Shown piece after piece: positions 1 through 6,825 of a stretch of 7,821 nt of DNA. How positions within the stretch are numbered: position 1 is the stretch's first letter; every line of letters begins with the position of its first letter. The DNA is taken from contig CADCWH010000049.1 in assembly GCA_902806395.1 (NCBI GenBank), positions 1 to 7,821 of the forward strand. The letters run 5' to 3'. The DNA is from an uncultured Thermomicrobiales bacterium (lineage in GTDB: Bacteria; Chloroflexota; Chloroflexia; Thermomicrobiales; UBA6265). The position numbers were made by a program, and so were the translations under genes. Under the pieces are notes generated by a model, which did not search any database, was not told the origin of the DNA, and was given only the letters and a program-made list of their open reading frames with translations.

Positions 1-821
<821 letters not shown>

Positions 822-872
822 ATCTCGTTCTCCTTAAATCCCGCTATCATCGTCCGAACGGCATCGCTGACC

Positions 873-890
873 CGGCCCCCGAGGGGGCCG
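873..890 (-). repeat. GC hairpin in the hspR-clpB intergenic region
   Basis: CGGCCCCC (873-880) and GGGGGCCG (883-890) are perfect inverted repeats. They can form a very stable hairpin of about 7 bp with a 4-nt loop in the minus-strand transcript, between the hspR stop and the clpB ribosome site. No T-run follows in the transcript direction, so it is not a standard intrinsic terminator. It may mark a processing or stability element, or simply reflect GC richness. The rest of the 136-bp gap shows no convincing promoter. Confidence 0.4.
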
Positions 891-957
891 TGACGCGTCC
901 GCACGCCTGCCGTGCCGGTCCGTCCTCCGTCCGGCTACGCCTTCACGTCCCGTCCGG

Positions 958-1347
958 TCAGGTGCCGACCTGCTCGACGGCGGGCTCTTCCACGAACCCC
1001 AGCACGGCGAGCTGCTCGTCCAGTTCCCGCTGGAGGTGGCGCGCCACCGACGCGTTGGCCGGCACGCTCGGGTCGGCTACGATGCGCTGCCGCAGGTCCC
1101 GCAAGCGAGCCGTCAGTTCCAATGCCAATTGCACCCCGGCCAGGTTCAATCCACGCTGTTCGACAAGGTACTTGACCTGCCGGAGCCGTTCGATATCCTG
1201 GTCGGAGTAGAGCCGCATCTTCCCCATCGTCCGCGACGGGGCCACCAGACCCTCCCGCTCGTATTTGCGGAGCGTCTGGGGATGCATCTCGACCAATCGG
1301 GCCGCGACGCTGATGACGAAGACTGGCTCGCCGTACCGCGATGTCAT
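958..1347 (-). CDS. hspR: Heat-shock repressor HspR (MerR family)
   Basis: HspR is a DNA-binding repressor that shuts off chaperone genes at normal temperature, in studied bacteria with DnaK as corepressor. The 129-residue product is normal length for the family. It shows a MerR helix-turn-helix at about residues 10-57: FVISVAARLVEMHPQTLRKY, then EREGLVAPSRTMGKMRLYS and DQDIERL. This EPVFVIS...LRKYEREGL...YSDQDIERL pattern is typical of HspR rather than metal- or drug-sensing MerR proteins, and no effector cysteines follow. The C-terminal half is helical and Leu/Arg-rich (VKYLVEQRGLNLAGVQLALE). The ATG at 1345-1347 has GGGAGG (1354-1359) 6 nt upstream. It is the first gene of a probable hspR-clpB operon and carries an operator-like repeat in its own promoter, so autoregulation is expected. 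No dnaK, grpE or dnaJ is seen in the window. Confidence 0.93.
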   Translation of the reverse strand: MTSRYGEPVFVISVAARLVEMHPQTLRKYEREGLVAPSRTMGKMRLYSDQDIERLRQVKYLVEQRGLNLAGVQLALELTARLRDLRQRIVADPSVPANASVARHLQRELDEQLAVLGFVEEPAVEQVGT

Positions 1348-1375
1348 GGTGCCCCTCCCGTGTTTCTATGTATGG

Positions 1376-1404
1376 AGTATAAACATTGATACGTTGCGAG
1401 TCAA
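1376..1404 (-). promoter_or_regulatory. Near-consensus sigma-70-type promoter of hspR-clpB
   Basis: Read on the minus strand, TTGACT (1399-1404, 5 of 6 matches to TTGACA) is followed by exactly 17 bp and then TATACT (1376-1381, 5 of 6 matches to TATAAT). Transcription would start near 1369, leaving a leader of about 22 nt before the hspR ATG. This strong housekeeping-type promoter in a GC-rich background suggests that heat control comes from repression rather than from an alternative sigma factor. Confidence 0.75.
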
Positions 1405-1408
1405 TGTT
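1382..1408. promoter_or_regulatory. HAIR-like HspR operator overlapping the hspR promoter
   Basis: AACATTGA (1382-1389) and TCAATGTT (1401-1408) form a perfect 8-bp inverted repeat with an 11-bp spacer. The published HAIR operator is CTTGAGT-N7-ACTCAAG, which contains TTGA-N11-TCAA. The same core and spacing occur here (1386-1389 and 1401-1404), with 9 of the 14 defined HAIR positions matched. The repeat covers the -35 box and the whole promoter spacer, so bound HspR would block RNA polymerase. That HspR binds here is inference from the spacing and position. Confidence 0.65.
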
Positions 1409-1429
1409 CCGGCGGGGACCGTCTCGCCC

Positions 1430-1443
1430 CCGCCCCGGGGCGG
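1430..1443. repeat. 14-bp perfect GC palindrome
   Basis: CCGCCCCGGGGCGG is a perfect palindrome in the divergent region between hspR and the phosphodiesterase gene. It could be an operator or only GC-rich background. A second small palindrome, TCACGTGA, lies at 1449-1456. I saw no clear promoter for the plus-strand gene in 1410-1535. Confidence 0.35.
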
Positions 1444-1509
1444 CATGGTCACGTGATGAAGCGCCAAGCTGATCCGGGACGCGATGTTGCCCCTGGTAGG
1501 TGGACCGGA

Positions 1510-1530
1510 TCGGGTCTAGCGGCGACCCGA
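1510..1530 (+). repeat. Leader hairpin upstream of the phosphodiesterase gene
   Basis: TCGGGTC (1510-1516) and GACCCGA (1524-1530) form a perfect 7-bp stem with a 7-nt loop. The stem ends 5 nt before the GAGGAG ribosome site (1536-1541). It may protect the 5' end of the mRNA or affect translation. Its position also argues that the true start lies downstream of it and not at the GTG at 1500. Confidence 0.4.
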
Positions 1531-1547
1531 CGCATGAGGAGACCGTG

Positions 1548-2264
1548 ATGCTGGTCTACGCCCACCGGGGAGCTTCTGGCGAGGAGCCGGAGAACACGCT
1601 GCGAGCCTTCCGTCGCGCCCTCGACGTCGGCAGCGACGGGATCGAACTCGATGTCCGGACATCCGCCGACGGCATCCCGGTCGTGATCCACGACCGGGAC
1701 ATTTCCCGCACGACCGACGGTATGGGCATGGTCGACGAGATGTCGTTGGACCAGCTCCGCACCTTGGACGCCGGGTCCGGTGAACGTGTCCCCACCCTGG
1801 AAGACGTTCTGGACTTGGTCGGCGATCGGGCCGCCCTCTACATCGAGATCAAAGGTGTGGGCTGCGAGGGGGCGGTGCTCGACGTGCTACGCGCCCACCC
1901 AGCCGTCCGGGCGACCGTCGCGTCGTTCGACGACGAGATCCTTCGCACCGTCCGGACGTGTGACCGGGATGTAGAGATCTGGGTCATCGCGATCGGCGCG
2001 GCCGACGAGACCATGGCCCTCGCGGCCGAGGTCGGCGCGACGACGTTGAGCCTCCAGCATCTCGGTATCACCGCGGATACCGTCCGCGATGTCGAGGCCG
2101 CCGGTCACCGAGTCGCGGCCTGGACGGTGAATGACATCCCCGAGGCGGCCCGGCTGGCGGACCTGGGCGTCACGGCCATTTGCACCGACCACCCCGCCCG
2201 GCTCATCCCGGCCCTCCGCGCTGTGCCGGGGCCTCGTGCGACGTCGGGCGGTCACCGCCCCTAG
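1548..2264 (+). CDS. Glycerophosphodiester phosphodiesterase, cytosolic UgpQ-like
   Basis: Enzymes of this family hydrolyse glycerophosphodiesters from lipid head groups to sn-glycerol-3-phosphate and an alcohol, using a divalent metal in a TIM barrel. The 238-residue product is close to the usual UgpQ size and has no signal peptide, so a cytosolic role is likely. Family residues are present: HRG at 6-8 (catalytic His6), EPENT at 13-17, the metal ligands Glu33 and Asp35 in GIELDVR, catalytic His48 in VIHD, Glu100/Lys102 in YIEIKG, the late WTVN motif (192-195) and CTDHP near the end. The ATG at 1548 is chosen because GAGGAG (1536-1541) precedes it by 6 nt and the barrel's first strand (LVYAHRG) starts there. 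A GTG at 1500 in the same frame would add 16 unconserved residues and lacks a ribosome site. It stands alone on its strand and converges on the next gene with shared stop bases. The substrate is not determined. Confidence 0.93.
   Translation: MLVYAHRGASGEEPENTLRAFRRALDVGSDGIELDVRTSADGIPVVIHDRDISRTTDGMGMVDEMSLDQLRTLDAGSGERVPTLEDVLDLVGDRAALYIEIKGVGCEGAVLDVLRAHPAVRATVASFDDEILRTVRTCDRDVEIWVIAIGAADETMALAAEVGATTLSLQHLGITADTVRDVEAAGHRVAAWTVNDIPEAARLADLGVTAICTDHPARLIPALRAVPGPRATSGGHRP
2261..2264. other. Overlapping convergent stop codons in CTAG
   Basis: The plus-strand phosphodiesterase gene ends with TAG at 2262-2264, and the minus-strand flavin-subunit gene ends with TAG read from 2263 to 2261. 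The two genes therefore overlap by their stops in a single CTAG. No room is left for a terminator between them, so transcripts from each strand must run into the other gene before ending. Confidence 0.9.
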
Positions 2265-3115
2265 CCCGCCCGCGCGACCGCCTTCCGGATCACGCGGCCG
2301 GTCAAAACCGAGACCAAGTGGCGCCGGTAGTCCTCGGAGGCGTAGGCGTCGCCGTTGATCTCCAGACCCTCCGGCGCCGCGGCCGCCGCACGGTCGACTG
2401 GATCGTCTCCCGCTTGTCCGGTCAGAGCCGACTCCGCCGCCGTCAGCCGAGTGGCCTTCGACGTGGCACCGGTGACGGCGAGCCGCGCCGCCGTGACGCG
2501 ATCTCCGTCCATCGTCAGCACCGCCGCGATCCCCACCACCGGGTAACCCGACGCCGGGTGGGAATGCTTGGCGTAGGCCGAGACGACCGTGCCGTCGGTG
2601 GCGGGGATGGTGACTGAGGTCAACACCTCGTCGGGCCGCAGCGCGGTCGTGAAGAGGTCGACGAACAACTCGTCGGCCCCGATGGTCCTCTCACCGTCTG
2701 GACCGGTGACCGTCACCCGTGCCCCTAGGGCCAGCACCACGGCGGTGAAGTCCGACGCCGGGTCGGCATGGGCGATCGAGCCGCCCAACGTCCCTCGGGA
2801 TCGGACCTGGACATCGCCGACGTGCTCGGCCGCGTCGTGGATCACCGCGAATCGCTCCCCGAGACCTGCGTGGGCGATCAGGTCGGCATAGGTCGTCATC
2901 GCCCCGATCGTCACCTCCCCATCCACCGTGATCCCCCGCAGGCCTTCGACCCGGCCCAGATCGATCAATGCCTCCGGCATCGCCAGGCGCAGCTTCATCG
3001 CCGGGATCAATGAGTGCCCCCCGGCCAGCAACTTGGCGTCCGGGTTGGCCCCGACCAGGGAGACCGCTTCCGCGACCGATGTCGGACGGTGATAGGCGAA
3101 CGGGGATGGGAACAT
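2261..3115 (-). CDS. CO/xanthine dehydrogenase family FAD-binding (medium) subunit, CoxM-like
   Basis: This 284-residue protein is the flavin subunit of the molybdenum hydroxylase family, which passes electrons from the 2Fe-2S subunit to an acceptor through FAD. The N-terminal FAD-binding domain of the PCMH/vanillyl-alcohol-oxidase type is marked by AGGHSLIPAMKLRLA (31-45), where the Gly-rich loop binds pyrophosphate, then IGAMTTYADL (70-79) and RGTLGGSIAHADPASD (107-122), the second FAD loop. The C-terminal part (about 175-280) matches the CO dehydrogenase flavoprotein C-terminal domain in length and pattern (YPVVGIAAVLTMDGDRV). The ATG at 3113-3115 has AAGGAG (3124-3129) 8 nt upstream. It lies 151 bp behind the 2Fe-2S subunit gene on the same strand, so the two are probably cotranscribed. 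No large molybdopterin subunit follows: the next gene converges on it. The substrate (CO, purine or other) cannot be assigned without that subunit. Confidence 0.92.
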   Translation of the reverse strand: MFPSPFAYHRPTSVAEAVSLVGANPDAKLLAGGHSLIPAMKLRLAMPEALIDLGRVEGLRGITVDGEVTIGAMTTYADLIAHAGLGERFAVIHDAAEHVGDVQVRSRGTLGGSIAHADPASDFTAVVLALGARVTVTGPDGERTIGADELFVDLFTTALRPDEVLTSVTIPATDGTVVSAYAKHSHPASGYPVVGIAAVLTMDGDRVTAARLAVTGATSKATRLTAAESALTGQAGDDPVDRAAAAAPEGLEINGDAYASEDYRRHLVSVLTGRVIRKAVARAG

Positions 3116-3193
3116 GAGGGTTGCTCCTTCGAGTTTCGGACGTGACCGTGAGCCGGGCGGGAATCCATGTCCCGGTCGACATCACCTGACGGA

Positions 3194-3223
3194 GGGACCG
3201 ACCGAGAAGGTCGAGTTGGTCCC
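3194..3223 (-). repeat. Imperfect hairpin between the two redox subunit genes
   Basis: GGGACC (3194-3199) pairs with GGTCCC (3218-3223), and the inner bases GACC (3200-3203) pair with GGTC (3209-3212). A 5-nt loop and a 5-nt bulge remain. This is the only notable structure in the 151-bp gap 3116-3266. It lacks a T-run, so it is not an intrinsic terminator; it may set the ratio of the two subunits or mean nothing. I saw no coding remnant of a large subunit here. Confidence 0.25.
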
Positions 3224-3266
3224 ACGATCAGGATCGAGATGCCGATCGGGCGAGACCAGCGCGGCG

Positions 3267-3785
3267 CTAGGTCGCCTGGCGCATCAGCCCGGCGGCGTGC
3301 TGCACCGAGCGGACGATGTTGAGGTAGCCGGTGCAGCGGCAGAAATTGCCCTCGATCGCGTGTTCGATCTCGTCCTCGCTCGGGTCGGGGTTCCTCTCGA
3401 GGAGCGCCGCCGCCGAGAGGATCATGCCCGGCGTGCAGAACCCGCATTGGAGACCATGCTTCGCCCAGAAGCCCTCCTGCACCGGGTGGAGTTCGCCGTC
3501 CTTGGCCAAGCCCTCGATCGTCGTGACCGCCGACCCGTCGGCCTGCACCGCCAGGACGGTACAGCTCTTGACCGTCTGGCCGTCGAGATTGACCACGCAG
3601 GCCCCACACTGGCTCGTGTCGCACCCGACGTGGGTACCGGTCAGCCCGAGGTGCTCGCGCAGGAAGTGGACGAGGAGCAGTCGGGGCTCGACCTCGGCTC
3701 GCCGCTCCGTCCCATTGACCGACACCGTGATCCGCATCGACATCGCGCCGTCGGTCGACGCGGAGCCGGTCGTCGCGGTGGCCAT
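3267..3785 (-). CDS. CO/xanthine dehydrogenase family 2Fe-2S (small) subunit, CoxS-like
   Basis: This iron-sulfur subunit relays electrons from a molybdenum site to the FAD subunit. The 172-residue product has the full two-domain layout. A plant-ferredoxin-like domain carries Cys55, Cys60, Cys63 and Cys75 ([16 protein letters not shown], then KSC). A four-helix domain carries Cys114, Cys117, Cys149 and Cys151 ([14 protein letters not shown] and GNFCRCTGY). All eight cluster cysteines are present, so it looks functional. The start is uncertain. ATG at 3785 is preferred because GAGG (3795-3798) lies 9 nt upstream; ATGs at 3794 and 3803 are alternatives, and homology only begins near [10 protein letters not shown], 15 residues in. 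It is the first gene of a probable two-gene unit with the FAD subunit, under the promoter at 3851-3879. No maturation or large-subunit gene is adjacent. Confidence 0.93.
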   Translation of the reverse strand: MATATTGSASTDGAMSMRITVSVNGTERRAEVEPRLLLVHFLREHLGLTGTHVGCDTSQCGACVVNLDGQTVKSCTVLAVQADGSAVTTIEGLAKDGELHPVQEGFWAKHGLQCGFCTPGMILSAAALLERNPDPSEDEIEHAIEGNFCRCTGYLNIVRSVQHAAGLMRQAT

Positions 3786-3850
3786 TGTTGACATCCTCGT
3801 CATTCCCCCATTAGTGGTCGCGTCCGTCGGTCCCGCGTCCTCGTCGGCGG

Positions 3851-3879
3851 AGTATATCGCCGCTCCCGAGATCTGTCCC
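3851..3879 (-). promoter_or_regulatory. Probable promoter of the 2Fe-2S/FAD subunit pair
   Basis: Read on the minus strand, GGGACA (3874-3879, 4 of 6 matches to TTGACA) is followed by 17 bp and TATACT (3851-3856, 5 of 6). This is the same -10 hexamer as in the hspR promoter. Transcription would begin near 3844, about 58 nt before the preferred start. The -10 box is flanked by a short inverted repeat, CGGCG (3845-3849) and CGCCG (3858-3862), which could be a regulator site or chance in GC-rich DNA. Confidence 0.5.
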
Positions 3880-4016
3880 CGGGCCAGCCGTGCCGGGCAT
3901 CGGGATCCGGTCTGGTCGCTCTAGCCATGGTCCGTAGCGTGCAACACCGGTCCGTGCGGTGCGGCTACTGGATTTTTTGAGGATATGTCGCGCGGCGCAG
4001 CCCGTTCACGAGCCCC

Positions 4017-4037
4017 TGGTAGACTGCCCGGGCAGTC
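4017..4037 (+). promoter_or_regulatory. Extended -10 box with overlapping 16-bp palindrome upstream of the MFS gene
   Basis: GACTGCCCGGGCAGTC (4022-4037) is a perfect 16-bp palindrome. The sequence TGGTAGACT (4017-4025) fits an extended -10 element (TGn plus TAGACT, 4 of 6 matches) and overlaps its left arm. No good -35 box was found at the right distance. The palindrome ends 41 bp before the preferred GTG start at 4079. A dimeric repressor bound here would block this promoter; alternatively it forms a leader hairpin. The perfect symmetry is seen directly, while the operator role is inference. Confidence 0.45.
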
Positions 4038-4067
4038 GGATCGCACGGCGGGGACCGATCGGCGGCT

Positions 4068-4074
4068 GGGGAGG
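4068..4074 (+). promoter_or_regulatory. Ribosome binding site deciding the MFS start
   Basis: GGGGAGG lies 4 nt before the GTG at 4079-4081. It is the best Shine-Dalgarno match ahead of any in-frame start between 3959 and the first membrane helix. Its position downstream of the 16-bp palindrome fits a leader of roughly 45 nt. Confidence 0.5.
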
Positions 4075-4078
4075 ACAG

Positions 4079-5455
4079 GTGGCAGGTCGATCGGCCGAGG
4101 TAGAGGTGCCACCGGGCGTCGGTCTCGGCCAGGTCGATGCGGCACCATCCTCCCGCGCCCGGTCCGACCGCTCCCGAGACCTGACGCGAGCCGCTCCGGA
4201 CGGGTCCGTCCCCGAGACGCCCGATCCCGTCTCCCCCGTCCCTGCCGACCGCGGCGGGATCTTCTCCGCCCTCGGGCGCTATCCGGCCTACCGTCGCCTG
4301 TGGTTTGGCTCCATGGCCGCCTCACTCGGGCAATGGATGCAGCAGGTCGGGCTCGGCTGGCTCGCGCTCTCCCTCACCGACTCCCCCGCATTCGTCGGGA
4401 CCGTCGGGTTCGCCGCCGGCCTGCCGTTCCTCGTCATCGCCATCCCCGTCGGCGTGGTCATCGATCGCTTCGACCGCCGACACGTCCTGCTGGTCTGTCA
4501 GGCGCTCGCGGCGCTGGTGGCTCTGGTCGCCTCGGTGGTCGTGATCACCGGTATCGTTGAGCCCTGGCACCTGCTCCTGATCGCCTTCGTCACCGGGTCG
4601 CTCCAGGCCACGATGGTGCCGACCCAACAATCGCTCGTCCCGTCCCTCGTCGAACGCGAGGACCTGACGAACGCCATCGGCACCAATAGCGCCGGTCAAA
4701 ACCTGACCCGGGTCGTCGGTCCGAGCATCACCGGCATCGTGATCGGCGTCGCCGGCGTCGGAGCCGCCTTCGTCCTCCAGGCGATGGCCCTCCTCCTCGC
4801 CTTCGCCCTGGTCTGGACCGTCACCATCCCCGCTCGGGTATCCCGTTCGACGTCATCTCCAAAGGGGATCTTCGAGGGCGTCCGCCTAATCCGGCGCCGG
4901 GCCGACCTTCGGGCCCTGTTCCTCCTGGCCGCGATCCCGACGTTCTTCATCTTTCCCTACGTCCAGTTCCTGACTGTCTACGCCCGCGACATCCTGGAGA
5001 TCGGTCCGGGTGGCCTGGGCATCCTCCTCGCCTGCTCGGGCACCGGCGCGGTGGTCGGGTCGCTGGTCGTCGCCGCCCGCCGCCAGATGACGGCCGCCGG
5101 CTCGGGCCGCATGCTCGCTGGTATGACGATCGCCTATGGCGTGGTGGTCGCCTGCTTTGCGGTCTCGCCGACGGTCTTCCTCTCGTTTCCCCTGCTGTTG
5201 TTGGCCGGGATGCTCGGCGCGGGCTACATGAGTGCCAACAACGCCATCATCCAACTCCGGGTCGATGACGATGTCCGGGGCCGGGTGATGGCAGCCTACC
5301 TCCTGACTATGGGCCTGATGCCTCTCGGCGCTCTTCCGATGGGATATGTCGCGGGCGTGGCCGGGACGCCGACGGCCGTCTGCGCCGGCGCCCTCGTCGC
5401 CTCTACCCTGATCGCCGTCCTCGCTCTTCGGTCGCGCGGGCTTCGCACCCTTTGA
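4079..5455 (+). CDS. MFS exporter, EntS/MFS_3 type, 12 transmembrane helices
   Basis: This is a major facilitator superfamily permease, probably a proton-coupled exporter of a small molecule in the inner membrane. After a hydrophilic Pro/Ser/Asp-rich N-terminal tail come GRYPAYRRLWFGSMAAS (starts about residue 66) and about twelve hydrophobic segments. The family motif between helices 2 and 3 is GVVIDRFDRRHVLL (125-138). A longer cytosolic loop around VSRSTSSPKGIFEGVRLIRR divides the two halves. The helix 4-5 pattern PTQQSLVPSLVEREDLTNAIG, and the later NNAIIQLRVDDDVRGRVMA, are typical of the EntS-like MFS_3 group, which includes enterobactin and macrolide exporters. GTG at 4079 (458 residues) is preferred because GGGGAGG (4068-4074) precedes it, though the 4-nt spacing is short. 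GTG at 4106 is an alternative; a GTG at 3959 would give 498 residues, has no ribosome site and would place the promoter palindrome inside the gene. The substrate is unknown. It diverges from the redox pair. Confidence 0.9.
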   Translation: MAGRSAEVEVPPGVGLGQVDAAPSSRARSDRSRDLTRAAPDGSVPETPDPVSPVPADRGGIFSALGRYPAYRRLWFGSMAASLGQWMQQVGLGWLALSLTDSPAFVGTVGFAAGLPFLVIAIPVGVVIDRFDRRHVLLVCQALAALVALVASVVVITGIVEPWHLLLIAFVTGSLQATMVPTQQSLVPSLVEREDLTNAIGTNSAGQNLTRVVGPSITGIVIGVAGVGAAFVLQAMALLLAFALVWTVTIPARVSRSTSSPKGIFEGVRLIRRRADLRALFLLAAIPTFFIFPYVQFLTVYARDILEIGPGGLGILLACSGTGAVVGSLVVAARRQMTAAGSGRMLAGMTIAYGVVVACFAVSPTVFLSFPLLLLAGMLGAGYMSANNAIIQLRVDDDVRGRVMAAYLLTMGLMPLGALPMGYVAGVAGTPTAVCAGALVASTLIAVLALRSRGLRTL

Positions 5456-5521
5456 CGACCCAAGTGACGGCCGATCTCCCTGCGCGGAGCTGAGGAACGA
5501 ACGGCCCCCCATATGTCGATG

Positions 5522-5546
5522 TCGACCCGGCGCCCGCCTGGGTCGA
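5522..5546. terminator. Possible bidirectional terminator hairpin between convergent genes
   Basis: TCGACCC (5522-5528) and GGGTCGA (5540-5546) form a perfect 7-bp inverted repeat with an 11-nt loop in the 98-bp gap between the convergent MFS gene and the unknown minus-strand gene. No T-run follows on either strand, so intrinsic termination is doubtful. The position between two converging stops is the main argument. Confidence 0.3.
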
Positions 5547-5553
5547 GGGACCG

Positions 5554-6825
5554 TCACCCGCTATCGTCACTCAGCCCACGTGGACCCGTCGGGATCGACT
5601 CGGTATCCCCATCCTCCGCCGGCTCCGGTTCGACCGTCGTGGTAGCGAGCCGGATCGCTTCTCGCTCCACGTCCGGCACCATCGCCAGTCGTTCCCTGCC
5701 GATCCGGGCCATCAAGGTCTCGATCTCCCCGTCCGGCACCGGCGGGATCATCGGCCCGAGACGGTCTCGGATCGTCAAGCGGTACCAGCGGTTGAGTTGT
5801 CGACGCACGGCACTCAGGGTCGGACCCGTCCCCGGTGGCGGGCCATGGCGCTCCACCAGGTCCCGGAGGTCGCGATTCGGCATCGCCGCGCCGACGGTGC
5901 GGTCGACCACCTCGCGCTGGCGCCGGATCATGCCGACCTCGGCGTCCCACCGCAGGACCAGTTCGAAGGATGACCGCGCCTCCCAGGTTCGCCCCTCGAC
6001 CTGTCGCTGCACCTTGGCGATGTCCACCACCGGCCGGTCCCCGACGACCAGCAAGGGTGCGGTCGCGTCCAACCAGCAGCCGACCGCCGCGCGGGCCAGC
6101 CGGAAGTAATACAGACCGAGCGTCAGGTGGTCCTCTGGCCGGACCGCTAGTCGGTCCACCCCTGCCAGGACCGGGATGATCCCCGCCCCCTCCACCGGCG
6201 CGAAGAATGCCCCGGCGACGACGGGGACTGTCACGATCTCGGCTGGCGTGACCGATGTCCGCACCACGCCGTACCCCCGCTCCAGTGCCACCCGGGTCAG
6301 GAGCGAATCGGGACAGATGAAGAGCCCGGCCACCGGCGTCGCCCCACCGTACCCGCGGGCGTCGACCTCGCGCGCGAACGCGGGCAGTTCCGCCAGTCCG
6401 GCGACCACCTCTGCACTCACCTGCTTGGAACGGGCCGTCTCGACCGAGAACTTGGCATCGGCCGGCAAGATGACCCGTTCGCCCGACCCTGCCAGTTCGC
6501 CCATCACCAACAGGTCGGGGTTCTGGAGCCCTCGCCGGGCCGCAAGCCGGACCAGGTCACCCCGCTCATCGAGCCGGATCACCGCCCGCGCCACCAGGAC
6601 GTCCGTAGAGATTCCGGGGGGTCGTAGTCCGGTGCCGACCCAGGTCTCTGCCGCAGAGGCCGCCAGGTCCGCCCATCGGTCGCCGACGAACCCGCTCGCC
6701 TGACCCCGGTTGGCCAGCTCCATCACCCTGCGGTCGAAACTCGCCGTCAGCAGGTCCCCCCCCGGCAACTTCGGGGACCGGATCGTCTGTTCACCGTCCT
6801 TCGCCACGACCCAGCCCGCACTCAC
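5554..6825 (-). CDS. Unknown protein with PD-(D/E)XK nuclease-like core
   Basis: I do not recognise the family of this 423-residue protein. The first part (about 25-75) is predicted helical, including FVGDRWADLAASAAETW with Glu60. The region 102-135 reads NPDLLVMGE, then ILPADAKF, then ARSKQ. This gives Pro103-Asp104, Asp123-x-Lys125 and Gln135, the order and spacing of PD-(D/E)XK nuclease motifs with a following helix Gln. Pairs of hydrophobic strands surround them (LLVMGE, RVILPADA, VAGLFIC, GYGVVRTS, IVTVPVVAG), compatible with the mixed sheet of that fold. The middle has LTLGLYYFRLARAAVGCWLDA. The end is Arg-rich helix, then an acidic Glu/Asp/Pro tail (about 398-423). No signal peptide or membrane helix is seen. 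The start is a GTG at 6823-6825 with only a weak ribosome site, so a later start is possible. It is divergent from the small winged-helix-like gene. The nuclease call is inference from a motif, not an established match. Confidence 0.75.
   Translation of the reverse strand: MSAGWVVAKDGEQTIRSPKLPGGDLLTASFDRRVMELANRGQASGFVGDRWADLAASAAETWVGTGLRPPGISTDVLVARAVIRLDERGDLVRLAARRGLQNPDLLVMGELAGSGERVILPADAKFSVETARSKQVSAEVVAGLAELPAFAREVDARGYGGATPVAGLFICPDSLLTRVALERGYGVVRTSVTPAEIVTVPVVAGAFFAPVEGAGIIPVLAGVDRLAVRPEDHLTLGLYYFRLARAAVGCWLDATAPLLVVGDRPVVDIAKVQRQVEGRTWEARSSFELVLRWDAEVGMIRRQREVVDRTVGAAMPNRDLRDLVERHGPPPGTGPTLSAVRRQLNRWYRLTIRDRLGPMIPPVPDGEIETLMARIGRERLAMVPDVEREAIRLATTTVEPEPAEDGDTESIPTGPRGLSDDSG

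Noticed and set aside
1382..1408. CIRCE element (HrcA operator)
   Set aside because: CIRCE is TTAGCACTC-N9-GAGTGCTAA. The arms and spacing here do not match it, while the TTGA-N11-TCAA core matches HAIR spacing and hspR is the adjacent gene.
1430..1443. GC palindrome as a transcription terminator
   Set aside because: It lies between two divergently read genes, has no T-run, and no transcript is expected to end there.
3007..3624. 205-residue minus-strand frame spanning the gap between the two redox subunit genes, considered as a remnant of a large subunit
   Set aside because: It overlaps both real subunit genes in another frame. Its sequence is Arg/Gly/Pro-rich, with no molybdopterin-binding motif.
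3114..3791. 225-residue plus-strand frame opposite the 2Fe-2S subunit
   Set aside because: It lies antisense to a gene with all eight cluster cysteines, and shows no domain or ribosome site of its own.
3959..4078. N-terminal extension of the MFS protein from the GTG at 3959
   Set aside because: There is no Shine-Dalgarno sequence before it, the added residues show no family pattern, and the promoter-like palindrome would fall inside the gene. The GTG at 4079 with GGGGAGG is a better start.
4886..5557. 223-residue minus-strand frame opposite the MFS gene
   Set aside because: It is extremely charged (Arg/Asp/Glu/His), the complement of hydrophobic membrane codons. It is a shadow.
5554..6825. 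RmuC-type DNA recombination protein as the identity of the unknown minus-strand gene
   Set aside because: RmuC has an N-terminal membrane anchor and a long coiled coil, and neither is seen. Only a possible PD-(D/E)XK core is shared in concept.
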